A DNA stretch of 64,000 bases, taken from positions 186,001-250,000 of the forward strand of contig NZ_CP035733.1 of assembly GCF_009768975.1 (NCBI RefSeq), given 5' to 3'. Every line of letters starts with the position of its first letter. Position 1 is the stretch's first letter. This document shows, piece by piece, positions 1-9,100 of the stretch. The position numbers and the translations under genes were made by a program. A model generated the notes under the pieces. It was not told the origin of the DNA. It did not search any database and saw only the letters and a list, made by a program, of their open reading frames with translations. Source of the DNA: Sphingorhabdus lacus (lineage in GTDB: Bacteria; Pseudomonadota; Alphaproteobacteria; Sphingomonadales; Sphingomonadaceae).

Positions 1-36
1 CCGTACCGAAAACAAAGATAGTGACATACTTCGATG

Positions 37-660
37 TCATGGGCTATCTGGTATGGGTGCAAATGGTTTTAGTGCTAAACATGCCGCCTCTATCGTGCGA
101 ATCCGCGTTGCGCTTAAATCCACTCCGAACCGCCGTGCATTTGCCAGCTGGGGTATGAGGCAGATGTCTGCGAGTGAGGGTGTGGCTCCGAAACTAAACG
201 GCCCAACTTCCGCCGGAATCAGCTTTTCATAGGCCGCCAGTCCTTCCTCTATGGTGGTGCGGGCCCAGATGTCTACCACGTCGTCACCTTGCCCCAATGC
301 TCGTAACCGGTTCAGGATTTTGAGGTTCTGAACTGGATGCACATCGCAGGCGATAGCATAAGCAGCTGCCCGGACTTTAGCACGCGCGAAAACGCTGTTG
401 GGAAGCAAAGCAGGCGTGGGGTGCAGCTCGTCGAGATATTCGCAGATGGCTAACGATTGTGTGAGAACTGCACCGTTTATCTCCAGCGCAGGTACCAACC
501 CTTGCGGGTTAAGCGCAAGAAAAGCTGGAGCCAGCTGTTCTTTATTGCGCAAGCTGTAGGACAAATATTCGAAAGTTAGTCCTTTTAGCGCCAGTGCGAT
601 TTTAACTCTATAAGTTGCGCTCGAGCGAAAGAAGCCATGGAGCTTTGCTTGCTCAGTCAT
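37..660 (-). CDS. maiA: Maleylpyruvate/maleylacetoacetate isomerase (zeta-class GST)
   Basis: A 207-residue protein of the zeta-class glutathione S-transferase family, which isomerises maleylpyruvate or maleylacetoacetate to the fumaryl form using glutathione. The N-terminal thioredoxin-like domain has the class motif around residues 13-20 (SSATYRVK) and the glutathione-site motif QSLAI at 68-72; an all-helical domain follows. It is the last gene of a three-gene run whose first gene is a gentisate dioxygenase, so maleylpyruvate is the likely substrate. Its ATG overlaps the end of the upstream hydrolase gene by 8 nt, which indicates translational coupling. Length is normal for the family. Family assignment is secure; the exact substrate is inferred from context. 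Confidence 0.88.
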   Translation of the reverse strand: MTEQAKLHGFFRSSATYRVKIALALKGLTFEYLSYSLRNKEQLAPAFLALNPQGLVPALEINGAVLTQSLAICEYLDELHPTPALLPNSVFARAKVRAAAYAIACDVHPVQNLKILNRLRALGQGDDVVDIWARTTIEEGLAAYEKLIPAEVGPFSFGATPSLADICLIPQLANARRFGVDLSATRIRTIEAACLALKPFAPIPDSP

Positions 661-1351
661 TGGCGAGAGGACCCACCAAAATCTCTGTCGAACTCAAACC
701 CGCAATGGCCACAACCATTTTATCCCCAGGCACAACTGCACCCACGCCGGCAGGAGTGCCGGTGTAGATCAAGTCGCCAGGTTCGAGGCGATAAAGCGCG
801 GAGATGAAGACAATGACATCTTCTACCGGCCAGATTAGATCGGCGATATCAGACGACTGCTTCGTTTCACCATTCACTGTTAATGTTATCGCGCCGCTTG
901 CCAGATGGCCGACCTCAGCTGCCGGATGAATCAGGCCCAAGGGGCAAGACTGTTCGACATTCTTGCCAGTATCCCATGGCCGACCTTTGTCGCGCGCGAT
1001 GAGTTGTAAGTCGCGGCGGGTCATGTCCAAGCCGGTAGCATAGCCATAAATGTGGTCGTTAGCGGCTTCACGGGCGATATTTCGACCGCCTTTACCTATG
1101 GCAACGACGAGCTCGGCCTCGAAGTGGAAATTCTGTGTGCCTTGCGGATAAGCAATCGTTGATCCTGAGGGCACGACCGTTTCGGCCCATTTGGTGAAGA
1201 AAAATGGCGGCTCGCGGTCTGGGTCAAACCCCATCTCCCGGGTATGCTCCGAATAATTGCGCCCCACGCAGAAAATGCGGCGCACTGGAAAATCATCACC
1301 GCTGCTGGTTTTTGCGAGCACAGGCATCTGGGGTTCAAATAGGAGCGTCAC
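653..1351 (-). CDS. Fumarylacetoacetate hydrolase family protein, probable fumarylpyruvate hydrolase
   Basis: About 232 residues with the FAH fold. Numbered from the TTG at 1357, GRNYSEH lies at 32-38, metal-binding acidic residues sit in HFEAEL (E80, E82) and GLDMTRRD (D111), and TGTPAGVG lies near the C terminus. In the gentisate route this enzyme splits fumarylpyruvate into fumarate and pyruvate. The open frame reaches a TTG at 1357, but the GTG at 1351 overlaps the upstream stop as GTGA and has an AAGGA Shine-Dalgarno about 9 nt upstream, so I chose the GTG. It sits between the dioxygenase and isomerase genes, overlapping both, which fixes the pathway. It could act on related acylpyruvates. 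Confidence 0.85.
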   Translation of the reverse strand: MTLLFEPQMPVLAKTSSGDDFPVRRIFCVGRNYSEHTREMGFDPDREPPFFFTKWAETVVPSGSTIAYPQGTQNFHFEAELVVAIGKGGRNIAREAANDHIYGYATGLDMTRRDLQLIARDKGRPWDTGKNVEQSCPLGLIHPAAEVGHLASGAITLTVNGETKQSSDIADLIWPVEDVIVFISALYRLEPGDLIYTGTPAGVGAVVPGDKMVVAIAGLSSTEILVGPLAND

Positions 1352-2400
1352 GCGCAATATTCCTTATAAAGATTGAGTTTTTGTTGGGTGGCTTTGTCGG
1401 ACATCGCGAAGAGCATCAGGTCTTTTGAAGCCGAAAGGCGGACTTCATTCCAAGACGGTACGACAAATACATCTCGTTCCGACAGCTGGTGTTCAGCGCC
1501 ATTGATCAAAGCAGTGCCTTCTCCTTCGACAACAACGAACACGGTGCCATCGGTTGAGCGGCGAGGTGCTGTTTCAAAGCCTGCTGGTATAAGCCTAACA
1601 TGTGCCGAAATTGTTGGCATAACCGGACCACCATCCGAGGGATTAATGAATTCAAGCGCATGGCCAAGATGTGGGTCGATTTCAGAATGGGCAGCCATTT
1701 CAGTCAGGCTTTTGCGCCATTTCTCGAAGGGATAGTGGAATAAAGGCTGATGAGATGGACGACGATCAGCCTTAGACCCTTTTAGAGGGCGCAGATTTGC
1801 ACCATAACGATTCAACGTATCACCCGCAGGCGCAGTTTCGGGATGCAACTTCTCCGGCAAGCGCTCTGCAAAGGAGGCATCGAATAGACGCACCGTGGGG
1901 ATATCGAGGCCATCCAGCCAAATCATCGGCCCGTCTGTTGGGTTGCCATGATCATGCCATTGCATGTTAGGCGTCAACACTAGATCAAACGGCCGCATCA
2001 CTGCCTTCTCGCCATCCACCGTTGTATGAGCGCCGTTGCCCTCCAATACAAAACGTAGCGCGCACTGCGTGTGGCGGTGGCATGGGGCAATCTCGCCAGG
2101 CAGAATAAGTTGTAAACCGGCATAGAGGCTGGGGATAATCGCAGATTGGCCTTTAAGTCCGGGATTCTCGAGGATCAGTACGCGTCGCTCGGCCTGTTCT
2201 GCGGAAATTAAATCGCCTGCGCGCATCAGATATTCGCGCATGTTAGCGTAGGACCATTTGTGAACGACAGCCGGGCTGCTCGGTTCGTTCAAAACTAGAG
2301 CGTGCAGCACTTCCCATAAAGGAGTGAGCCCCTCGGGTTCCATTTGGTCGTATAGCTCCTGAAGCAAAGCTTGCTGTTCGTTGCTTTGGAGCGCTGACAT
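1348..2400 (-). CDS. gtdA: Gentisate 1,2-dioxygenase
   Basis: A bicupin Fe(II) ring-cleavage dioxygenase that opens gentisate (2,5-dihydroxybenzoate) to maleylpyruvate. Counting from the upstream GTG at 2421, the N-terminal cupin carries the iron ligands in CHRHTQ (H115, H117) and WHDHG (H156 or H158); a second cupin covers roughly residues 265-345. I prefer the ATG at 2400, which has GAGG 8 nt upstream, over that GTG. The resulting product is about 350 residues, the usual length. It is the first gene of a three-gene overlapping operon and lies just downstream of an IclR-type regulator on the same strand. The HRHTQ and WHDHGN signatures make the assignment firm. Confidence 0.9.
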   Translation of the reverse strand: MSALQSNEQQALLQELYDQMEPEGLTPLWEVLHALVLNEPSSPAVVHKWSYANMREYLMRAGDLISAEQAERRVLILENPGLKGQSAIIPSLYAGLQLILPGEIAPCHRHTQCALRFVLEGNGAHTTVDGEKAVMRPFDLVLTPNMQWHDHGNPTDGPMIWLDGLDIPTVRLFDASFAERLPEKLHPETAPAGDTLNRYGANLRPLKGSKADRRPSHQPLFHYPFEKWRKSLTEMAAHSEIDPHLGHALEFINPSDGGPVMPTISAHVRLIPAGFETAPRRSTDGTVFVVVEGEGTALINGAEHQLSERDVFVVPSWNEVRLSASKDLMLFAMSDKATQQKLNLYKEYCA

Positions 2401-2510
2401 GTCGGGATCCTCATTAGACACGCGATGAAGGGCGTCGCTTTTATGCGTCGTTGTTTCCTACTGCTACCGTAGTATATTCCATAATGTCAAACTGATTGTA
2501 TAATCTGAAA

Positions 2511-3284
2511 CTAATAAATCGGCGGATGACCGCCTACGGCCAGACTAATTTCTTCGCAGACTGCACGCAATTTTGGAGCTGTTTTTTTGCTGGTTTGCTC
2601 GCCGCGTCCAGCCGCTTCGACCAGTGTAGCTGCCAATATGGCATGACCCTGTAAATCAAATATCGGATAGGCTTTCGCATTCAGGCCCGGGATTAACGTC
2701 CCTCCAACCTCCGCCTTTCCGTCACGTCGGATTTTTTCCTTCAATTTTTTTACCGCGTCTCCGCTCATCGATTGCGATTGTGCAACCTCGGCTGCGATCA
2801 ATGCCTCCAGCTCCCTTTCAGGGCGATAAGCGAGAAATATCTGGCCGGTCGCAGAATGCAGCACCGACAGCAGCGAACCAAGGCCAAGCGATGTTACAAT
2901 TGGTGGGCGTCCGACATGCCATCGCACAATGATAGGGCCGGCTGGTCCCAAAGCCGCAAGCAAAACAGTAGCGCCTGTTTCATTTGAGAACGCAGCAAGT
3001 TTCTCATCCGCAATTCGGAACACATCGATGCGTGACAGCGCGCTTAAGCCAAGGCGCAGGGCGGCAGGGCCTAAGTCATAATCGCCATTCGCATCCTGCT
3101 TGACCATCTCTGCTTCGGTTAAGCTGGCAAGGTAGCGATGTGTCTGCGAGGGCGACAAACCGCATCCTTTGACAATAGCGGCAAGCGGACGTGCCCCACC
3201 CAACGTAGCCAGTGTATCGAGCACGCGCATGCCAATCTCCACTGATTGTATCCCGGCGCGTTTCTTGACTTTTGTCCCCGGCAT
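2511..3284 (-). CDS. IclR family transcriptional regulator
   Basis: An IclR-type regulator with an N-terminal winged helix-turn-helix (SVEIGMRVLDTL through SPSQTHRYLASL) and a C-terminal effector-binding GAF-like domain. The frame is open to 3371, but the ATG at 3284 has a G-rich stretch upstream and gives about 257 residues, the family norm. The extra 29 residues of the longer frame look non-native. IclR proteins commonly control aromatic catabolism, and this gene lies directly upstream of the gentisate operon on the same strand with a gap of about 110 bp, so it probably regulates that operon in response to gentisate or a related compound. The effector is inference. Confidence 0.87.
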   Translation of the reverse strand: MPGTKVKKRAGIQSVEIGMRVLDTLATLGGARPLAAIVKGCGLSPSQTHRYLASLTEAEMVKQDANGDYDLGPAALRLGLSALSRIDVFRIADEKLAAFSNETGATVLLAALGPAGPIIVRWHVGRPPIVTSLGLGSLLSVLHSATGQIFLAYRPERELEALIAAEVAQSQSMSGDAVKKLKEKIRRDGKAEVGGTLIPGLNAKAYPIFDLQGHAILAATLVEAAGRGEQTSKKTAPKLRAVCEEISLAVGGHPPIY

Positions 3285-3620
3285 GTTGGCTAACCCCCGC
3301 TTTTTTGCAAATTTGAATTGGACTTTTAGAACCTTTTGTTCGGCGTAATCCACAGTATAGCTTCGCCACATAGGGGAATAAGGTTCAACTAAAAAATCAT
3401 ATCGGCGTATGATTTAACAAGTGTCCCTAAACCACGCATAAACGATAATATGCAACGGATGTTAGGCGGTTAAGGGGAGATATGCCTTTAAGCGTTCTAG
3501 TTCGTCATGCCTGAACTGATGCGATCTAAGATCAATCGCCATACTCAGGTGAGACAAAATTCTTCAGCGAAATTGGAAGAATCTGTTCCTCTGCGCGTCG
3601 CAAATATGTTTCTTTCCTAC
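3285..3620. other. Intergenic stretch without recognised gene
   Basis: About 335 bases between the IclR gene and the unrecognised 624-residue gene. It is AT-rich, with no convincing open frame, tRNA, insertion-sequence end or strong hairpin that I can see. It probably holds the IclR promoter, and it may contain a junction between the gentisate cluster and the mobilisation region. Confidence 0.4.
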
Positions 3621-5495
3621 TTATTCTAAACAGTCGAATTTGAACGCCGAGCTTATCGAACCGCCATCACTTCGCACCAATCGGTAGTGGCCATTATCTT
3701 TTAGAACCGGGTCGTGGCCTTCCACACCATGGAAGAAACCATCGGGCCATAACAGATCGATTTGTCCTGGCCGCATGCGTCCTGCCAAGAGGAAAAGCCA
3801 CCAACGAACAATTGACTCTTCGGCGAGTGCGGAAGGTTCGTGAGCGTCAGACCATTGCCAACGGTCTAAATTGACGAGCCTGCGACAGACCTCATATGCT
3901 TTGGTTGGATCGCCAATGGTACTGTCCAATACGTGCGGTCTCAGTAAAGGTCGCTTACCTGTCGGGCCCCAATCTTGGGGTGAAGTGTGGGCAGTTGGCA
4001 TGCCATTCGTGCGCAATAGTTCATCCGCCTCTTCTAGATTTGCCACGGACGGAAACAATCCTCCGGTGTAGCGAGGCAACAAACTGCTCTTACCCTCGAC
4101 CTGCAAAAGCATGTACGGTCCAGCCGGCACTTCAAATTTTGCCCAATTCATTGGGTCGCCTTCATAGAGATTATGAGACCGCTGCTCTAAAAACGCGACA
4201 CGTTTATCTAAGCGAGCAAAAATTGGGTCTGATTTCCCAGCTACATTTATAGTAATCGCTTCGTCAAATTGTGATGCAAACCCGGCATAGGCAGCGCGGG
4301 CATTCTCAACGCCATTAATGCGTCCATGCCCATCTGCTCGTTGTGCTGGCTCGCTAATTTCCAAGAGGGAAAGGCCGTTATTGTCAAATGCTGGAGCCAA
4401 ATGGCTAGGTTGCGCTGGATCGGGATTACCAGCAATTTCATTGTCTACTTCACCTAAATCTTGCGGGATAGGCTGATCGTCTGCAACGGGAGCGACTTCG
4501 TCTATTTTGTCCTCGGCTTCAATCTCTTCAGCGGTCATGCGATCCTCGAGAACCTGGTTCATCAGCGAGAAGCTCCCCTTTGGATTGTCCATTTTTGCCC
4601 GAAGTTCGGGAATCGGGCCAGCATAGCGCTCAAGTATTTCCATGATCTCTTGAACAACTTTTCGCCTTACGCTGCGGTTACTTGATGCATCAAAACCCGC
4701 GGATTCCAGTGTACGTGCGATATCAAGTGACCAGCCAGGCACGGCACCGAAGAGCCTTTCTTCCTCGCTCCGCGCCCTGCTCAATCGGCCCAACAACATC
4801 GCTCGATCGCTGCGGTACTCCGCAATCAGATTATCGATATTCCAGATCAATTCACGGCCGATCTGCGCTCGATCATAGGGACCAGTATCGCTTTCCCCAG
4901 GCTTTTTTGCTTCTTTGGTACACTCGATTTTCTCTTGATGAGCAAGCTGCTCGGACCGCTTAGCTACGAGCCGCGCGATGATTTCATCGCACAGCATGAC
5001 CATGCGCGTAAGCTTTTCGCTGTCATTAAGTGCGGCCCGAAAACGTGCGCTATGAATTGTAACGGTGGGCAGATCATGACTCTTTAGCAATCCAGATGCG
5101 ACAACTTTCGGTACTGAAGGTCGGCGCTTATCCAGCCAAGTTTCCATGCGTCTAATGCGTTCTGCAGGTATCGATCCCAGCAACGCATACGTCGGATCAG
5201 GGCGCATTTGCCGCAGTACAGTGAAGTCGTTCAGCGTCTTTTCCGGATCAAAACCCAGCGACTCTAAGAACAATATTCGCTCCCTCATCAGCGAAACACG
5301 CTCACTAGGATGCTTCTTTTTGAGCGCTTCTACGTCGCGAATCCTACTTTTATCTAGGCCTTCGACATCACGATCTTCGGAATTTGGCGAGCGCATCTCC
5401 GTAGGTAACGCTCCATCTTTGAAAGAGTCCTCGCTGCCAGTTTTATGGCTATTTATACCCGAGAAGAGCTCCTCATTTTGTTCATCTTTATCCAT
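3621..5495 (-). CDS. Hypothetical protein beside relaxase
   Basis: I do not recognise this protein (about 624 residues from the ATG at 5495). It has no signal peptide or membrane segment. The N-terminal 60 residues are polar, followed by a helical, charged region, an acidic low-complexity stretch (about 350-410) and a Trp-rich C-terminal part ending near a WWLFLLAGRMRPGQIDLLWP segment. The frame stays open to a TTG at 5594 with an ATG at 5558. I prefer 5495 because the upstream residues look non-native and one copy of the repeat array covers 5550-5574. It is divergent from the relaxase gene, so a role as relaxosome or element-maintenance partner is possible, but this is inference only. Confidence 0.6.
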   Translation of the reverse strand: MDKDEQNEELFSGINSHKTGSEDSFKDGALPTEMRSPNSEDRDVEGLDKSRIRDVEALKKKHPSERVSLMRERILFLESLGFDPEKTLNDFTVLRQMRPDPTYALLGSIPAERIRRMETWLDKRRPSVPKVVASGLLKSHDLPTVTIHSARFRAALNDSEKLTRMVMLCDEIIARLVAKRSEQLAHQEKIECTKEAKKPGESDTGPYDRAQIGRELIWNIDNLIAEYRSDRAMLLGRLSRARSEEERLFGAVPGWSLDIARTLESAGFDASSNRSVRRKVVQEIMEILERYAGPIPELRAKMDNPKGSFSLMNQVLEDRMTAEEIEAEDKIDEVAPVADDQPIPQDLGEVDNEIAGNPDPAQPSHLAPAFDNNGLSLLEISEPAQRADGHGRINGVENARAAYAGFASQFDEAITINVAGKSDPIFARLDKRVAFLEQRSHNLYEGDPMNWAKFEVPAGPYMLLQVEGKSSLLPRYTGGLFPSVANLEEADELLRTNGMPTAHTSPQDWGPTGKRPLLRPHVLDSTIGDPTKAYEVCRRLVNLDRWQWSDAHEPSALAEESIVRWWLFLLAGRMRPGQIDLLWPDGFFHGVEGHDPVLKDNGHYRLVRSDGGSISSAFKFDCLE

Positions 5496-5549
5496 TTTAC
5501 TCGAGCCTTTTCTTGCTAGAGCCACAACGGCAGTTGACTGCCATTGAGC

Positions 5550-5928
5550 GTAACGCATGGTTAGAATGCCCCAAGAAACACCTATTTTGTCCAACCTGAA
5601 GTCGATCGCCGAGCCGGCGATGCTCTAGATCGGACAAAGAAAGGCTTTCAAAACGCGTAACCAACCGCCGCCAATAAGGTCTTATAGGATCAACCTCTGC
5701 CGCTAAGAAGCATCCGACCCATTTATCTGCTTCACCATGCTCATTTGTTGTTACGCGTGATAAGACGCCGCCAAAGTAACATGTTCTGGAGTATTGCAAA
5801 ACGTCATCAAAACTCCGTCAGATTAGCCGTACAGGATCAAATGAGGATGTAACGCGTCGCAATGTTCCGCCAAAATTACTCAGCAAAGATAAGTTGTACA
5901 GAAGTAACGCGCGGTAAATCTCCGCAGG
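5550..5928. repeat. Five 25-bp direct repeats at 100, 100, 99 and 55 bp spacing
   Basis: On the minus strand each copy fits TTGG-N14-GCGTTAC, usually with CGG after TTGG and an ACGCG core. The copies lie at 5550-5574, 5650-5674, 5750-5774, 5849-5873 and 5904-5928. All have the same 14-base internal gap. The outermost copy near 5928 has CCTG in place of TTGG, and the copies at 5650 and 5750 vary in the last bases. A second motif, AGGATCAA or near, occurs at 5686, 5833 and 5926. The array fills the region between the divergent 624-residue gene and the relaxase gene. Binding sites for a regulator, relaxosome protein or replication initiator are all possible. Confidence 0.7.
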
Positions 5929-6192
5929 ATCTAACCCACTGAACCAAAAGGTAGAATAAGCCGATTTTTTAGGCGCAAGACCGCTAAAGTGATGCACTGA
6001 CGTCCATACACCTTAGCCGCGCCCTTTCGCTCACGCTCCAGGGTGTAGCCTCCGGCGGTTTTCTGCTTCGCTTGTGTTTGGATCGCCGTCCTGAGGGACG
6101 CCTCGGAGACGCTGACGCAGTCAGCCAATAGAGCGATATATTTTGCCCTCACGCCTGTGCGCGGGAGATAGGTCGATCCTATACCCCATAAT
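5929..6192. other. Leader/intergenic region upstream of the relaxase gene
   Basis: This stretch continues the divergent intergenic region up to the relaxase start. It contains a short perfect hairpin (CGTCC, 4-base loop, GGACG) at 6087-6100 within GC-richer sequence. The origin of transfer of the element could lie here, since oriT usually sits next to the relaxase gene, but I see no clear match to a known MOBQ nick site. The short minus-strand open frame across 5931-6254 looks like a shadow. Confidence 0.35.
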
Positions 6193-9100
6193 ATGGAACA
6201 GCGTTTTAAAGAAAATCTGGAATTGGCGCGCCGGGCGCAGCGGTTGCTAGGCATAAAAATGGATGCCTATTTGAACGGACCAAATCTAGATAATACAGGG
6301 AAGGGGATTGAGCTACAGCCCAAGCCATTGAAGGGCGGCGGTACAGAGCCATCGCTTGTGAGTAATGAAAGCGCGTCCACGACCGGCAATGACGATCGCG
6401 ACCAGGTAGCTGCTCGCGCAGCAATGCGCGGCATCGACACCAGCAAAACGGTGAACCTGAATTTGCCGGGCGGCGATAGCCATATCACGGGCAAAGTGGG
6501 CGGAAAGAGCAAGGACACTGTAGTCAAAGATTGGAAGGATCCCGGCAGCGACCCAATGCTTCAAAAAGGTACCGCGATTACCAAGCTTACCCACCTTGCT
6601 GTTCCAATTACCCGGCCCATTCGAGCCGAGACAGTTGATGGCGTGACAAGCTTTCACTTCAATCATGAAGCAATAGCCAAAACCAAGATCGAGCGTGTGT
6701 CAGCCACCAGCCGTAAAACGCGTCCGGGTTCAGCCAAAGATCATGCCGCATACATCGAGCGTGATGCAGCGGTGGCGCGTTCCATGGGTGCCAGTGCAGT
6801 CGATAACGATGGGCTCGAAAAGTCAGAGACCGAGCCTGAAAATATTGCGGCCGAAAAGAGCGGAGGCCTTAATCCTGATGGCGACGAACAAACTCTCGCT
6901 GAAGATGCAGCCGAGCTTGGCGAGGCAGCGGTCGGCGGTGTTTATATCGAGCGTGAGGAAGCCATCGTCCATGAGGCCGACGGCGCTCCAGTTCTCTTCA
7001 CCAACATCGATGCTGATCCTGCCGAGCGTCGCAAGTTCTGGGAGCTTGTTGAGGTACATGAAAGGGAACCCGGCGAAGACTACATGCGAATTCGCAAGGG
7101 AACCAATTTGGATTTTTGGTTCGCGGTCTTTTCCGATCCCGACTGTCCAAAATTTGACATCAAACCAACCAAGAAGGGAGACTCAAATAACGAGGTCCGT
7201 ATTCAGACGGAGAGTAATGACAGTATGCGAGCGCTTATGCGTCGGCATGGATGGACACCGCCAAAGCGCCGCAAGGTAGAAGGGCTAACTCAGGATGAGC
7301 AGGCAGCGGTTGATTTTCAACAAGACAAGGCCGATGGTTTCGTCTTTGAAGATGCACGTGGCGGCCGTATCCAGTGCCGGATAATTGGAGAGCTGCCCCA
7401 CGAGGTTAGTCACGAAGCGCGCGTACGGATCCTTCGTGGTTTCGCTCAGGAGTTCGAACGCCGTGATATTCCCTATGTCGGGGTCATGCATGCACCAGAC
7501 CACACTAACAACGACAAGAACTGGCATTTCCATCTGATATATCATGATCGGCCGGCTGCGCGATTTGTCAACGACCCTTCGCATCCGGTAAATGCGCACC
7601 TTGCGCCTAACCCCAAGGGCGCTGCTCAAACAGAAAACATGAAGGCCGAGGCGCGAGCTATTCTGGGCACGAGTGAATTCGACAATTTTGAAGGTCAATG
7701 GAATTTCAGCATTCCTTACACGCGTAAGTCGGCATCGAGGAATGTTCGTACTCGATACCCCTTTGCTCAGCCAAAGCTTCGGGAGTGTTCAGGCAAGGAC
7801 TTTATCCCAAAGCTACGACAGGTGCTCGCTGACATAACCAACGAGGAATTGGAGGTGGCCGGACAACGTCGACGTGTCGATCCACGCAAGTACTTAGACT
7901 TCGGAATAGATCGTCCAACTGACAAACATCTTGGCACCCAAGCGGCTCAGCTCGAGATATCCGGTATCAATACTGAAATTGGTCGACAGAACGAGCTGAA
8001 CCAATGGGTCTATCAAATGACCCAGATCCAACGCTACCAAGTAATCGAATTAACAAAGCTTCGCGAAGATATCGAAAGGACGCGGCGGTTCAACCAAGAT
8101 GCCATCGGTGACGATCCACGCTCTGAACTAATCGAGCACCACATCAACCGCTATGAGCAGCTTCGCCAAGCCGCAATCGAGCATGCGGTTATTGCACATA
8201 CGATGCAGGAAAACATTGACCGAGCTGCATCGCGTGCGAACAAGGTCAAGCTGATGTGCGAAAAGCACCTGAAAGCCATTGCAGATAACAAGGCTTCCAA
8301 ACAACATATAAGGCACAAAAGTGACTACGAAGCTAAACTCAATGAAGCTTTCATCCATCTCGCAGGACTCAAGATACTGTTTGCTGACGAGGCGCTGCAG
8401 ATTGTGCGTTCGACAGAGCAGGCCAAGCTCCTTCAGGCTGAAGCCGAGGAGTTGCGCTCGGAGAATGACAAACTCGTCAAGCAAGTTCAGGCTGATCGCA
8501 GTATTGGAAAATTGCAGGCAGCCCTTGTGGAGTCGTCAACAAAACGCATACAGCCAATGGACGTCGATCACGAGATCGGTACTAGTGATGATGACGCTCG
8601 CGCACTTACCAAAGAACAGATCGATGCCTTCATCGACACCGTGCTCAAGGAAAACATCCGTCTGGTCATCCGTGATCGCAAGTACATACCTGCGGTTGAA
8701 GATCCGCGGTTCGCGGCCATCGTAACAGCGCCCAACTTCGCAAGCTTTCAGGCACGTCTTAAAGGCATACATGACAATCAAACCGACGCTATAAACAAAT
8801 TACTCAAGGTGCTCGACGACAAGCCCGAAGTCCTCCAGAGCATCGTTGGTCCAGATGGCATTGCTATCGTGACGCTCAAGATCAACGATAAGCAACTCCA
8901 GGCAGCCCTCCAGAGCTATCAATATGACAAAGCAGTATCCCGGGCCATCGACAAGGCTATCGCGTTCCAGAAGCCTTCGGAGGGTCTTGCAGAGGCTGTC
9001 TCGAAGGTCCCATCATCCATCGTCACGCCAAAACCAGTGCCGGCACAACCGACAGTCCCGCCACCAGCGCAACCTCCGGTTGCTCCACCCCAGCCTTATC

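Noticed and set aside
2462..2490. TTGACA and TATACT elements ahead of the gentisate operon
   Set aside because: The spacing between them is only about 8 bases, so they cannot form one sigma-70 promoter; the real promoter was not assigned.
5575..5940. Protein-like segments (FGGxLxRVT) in several minus-strand frames of the repeat region
   Set aside because: The similarity jumps between frames and is broken by stops, so it is explained by the DNA repeats rather than by a gene.
5931..6254. Minus-strand open frame of 107 codons overlapping the relaxase start
   Set aside because: It overlaps the relaxase N terminus in the opposite strand, has no ribosome binding site and no recognisable motif; likely a shadow frame.
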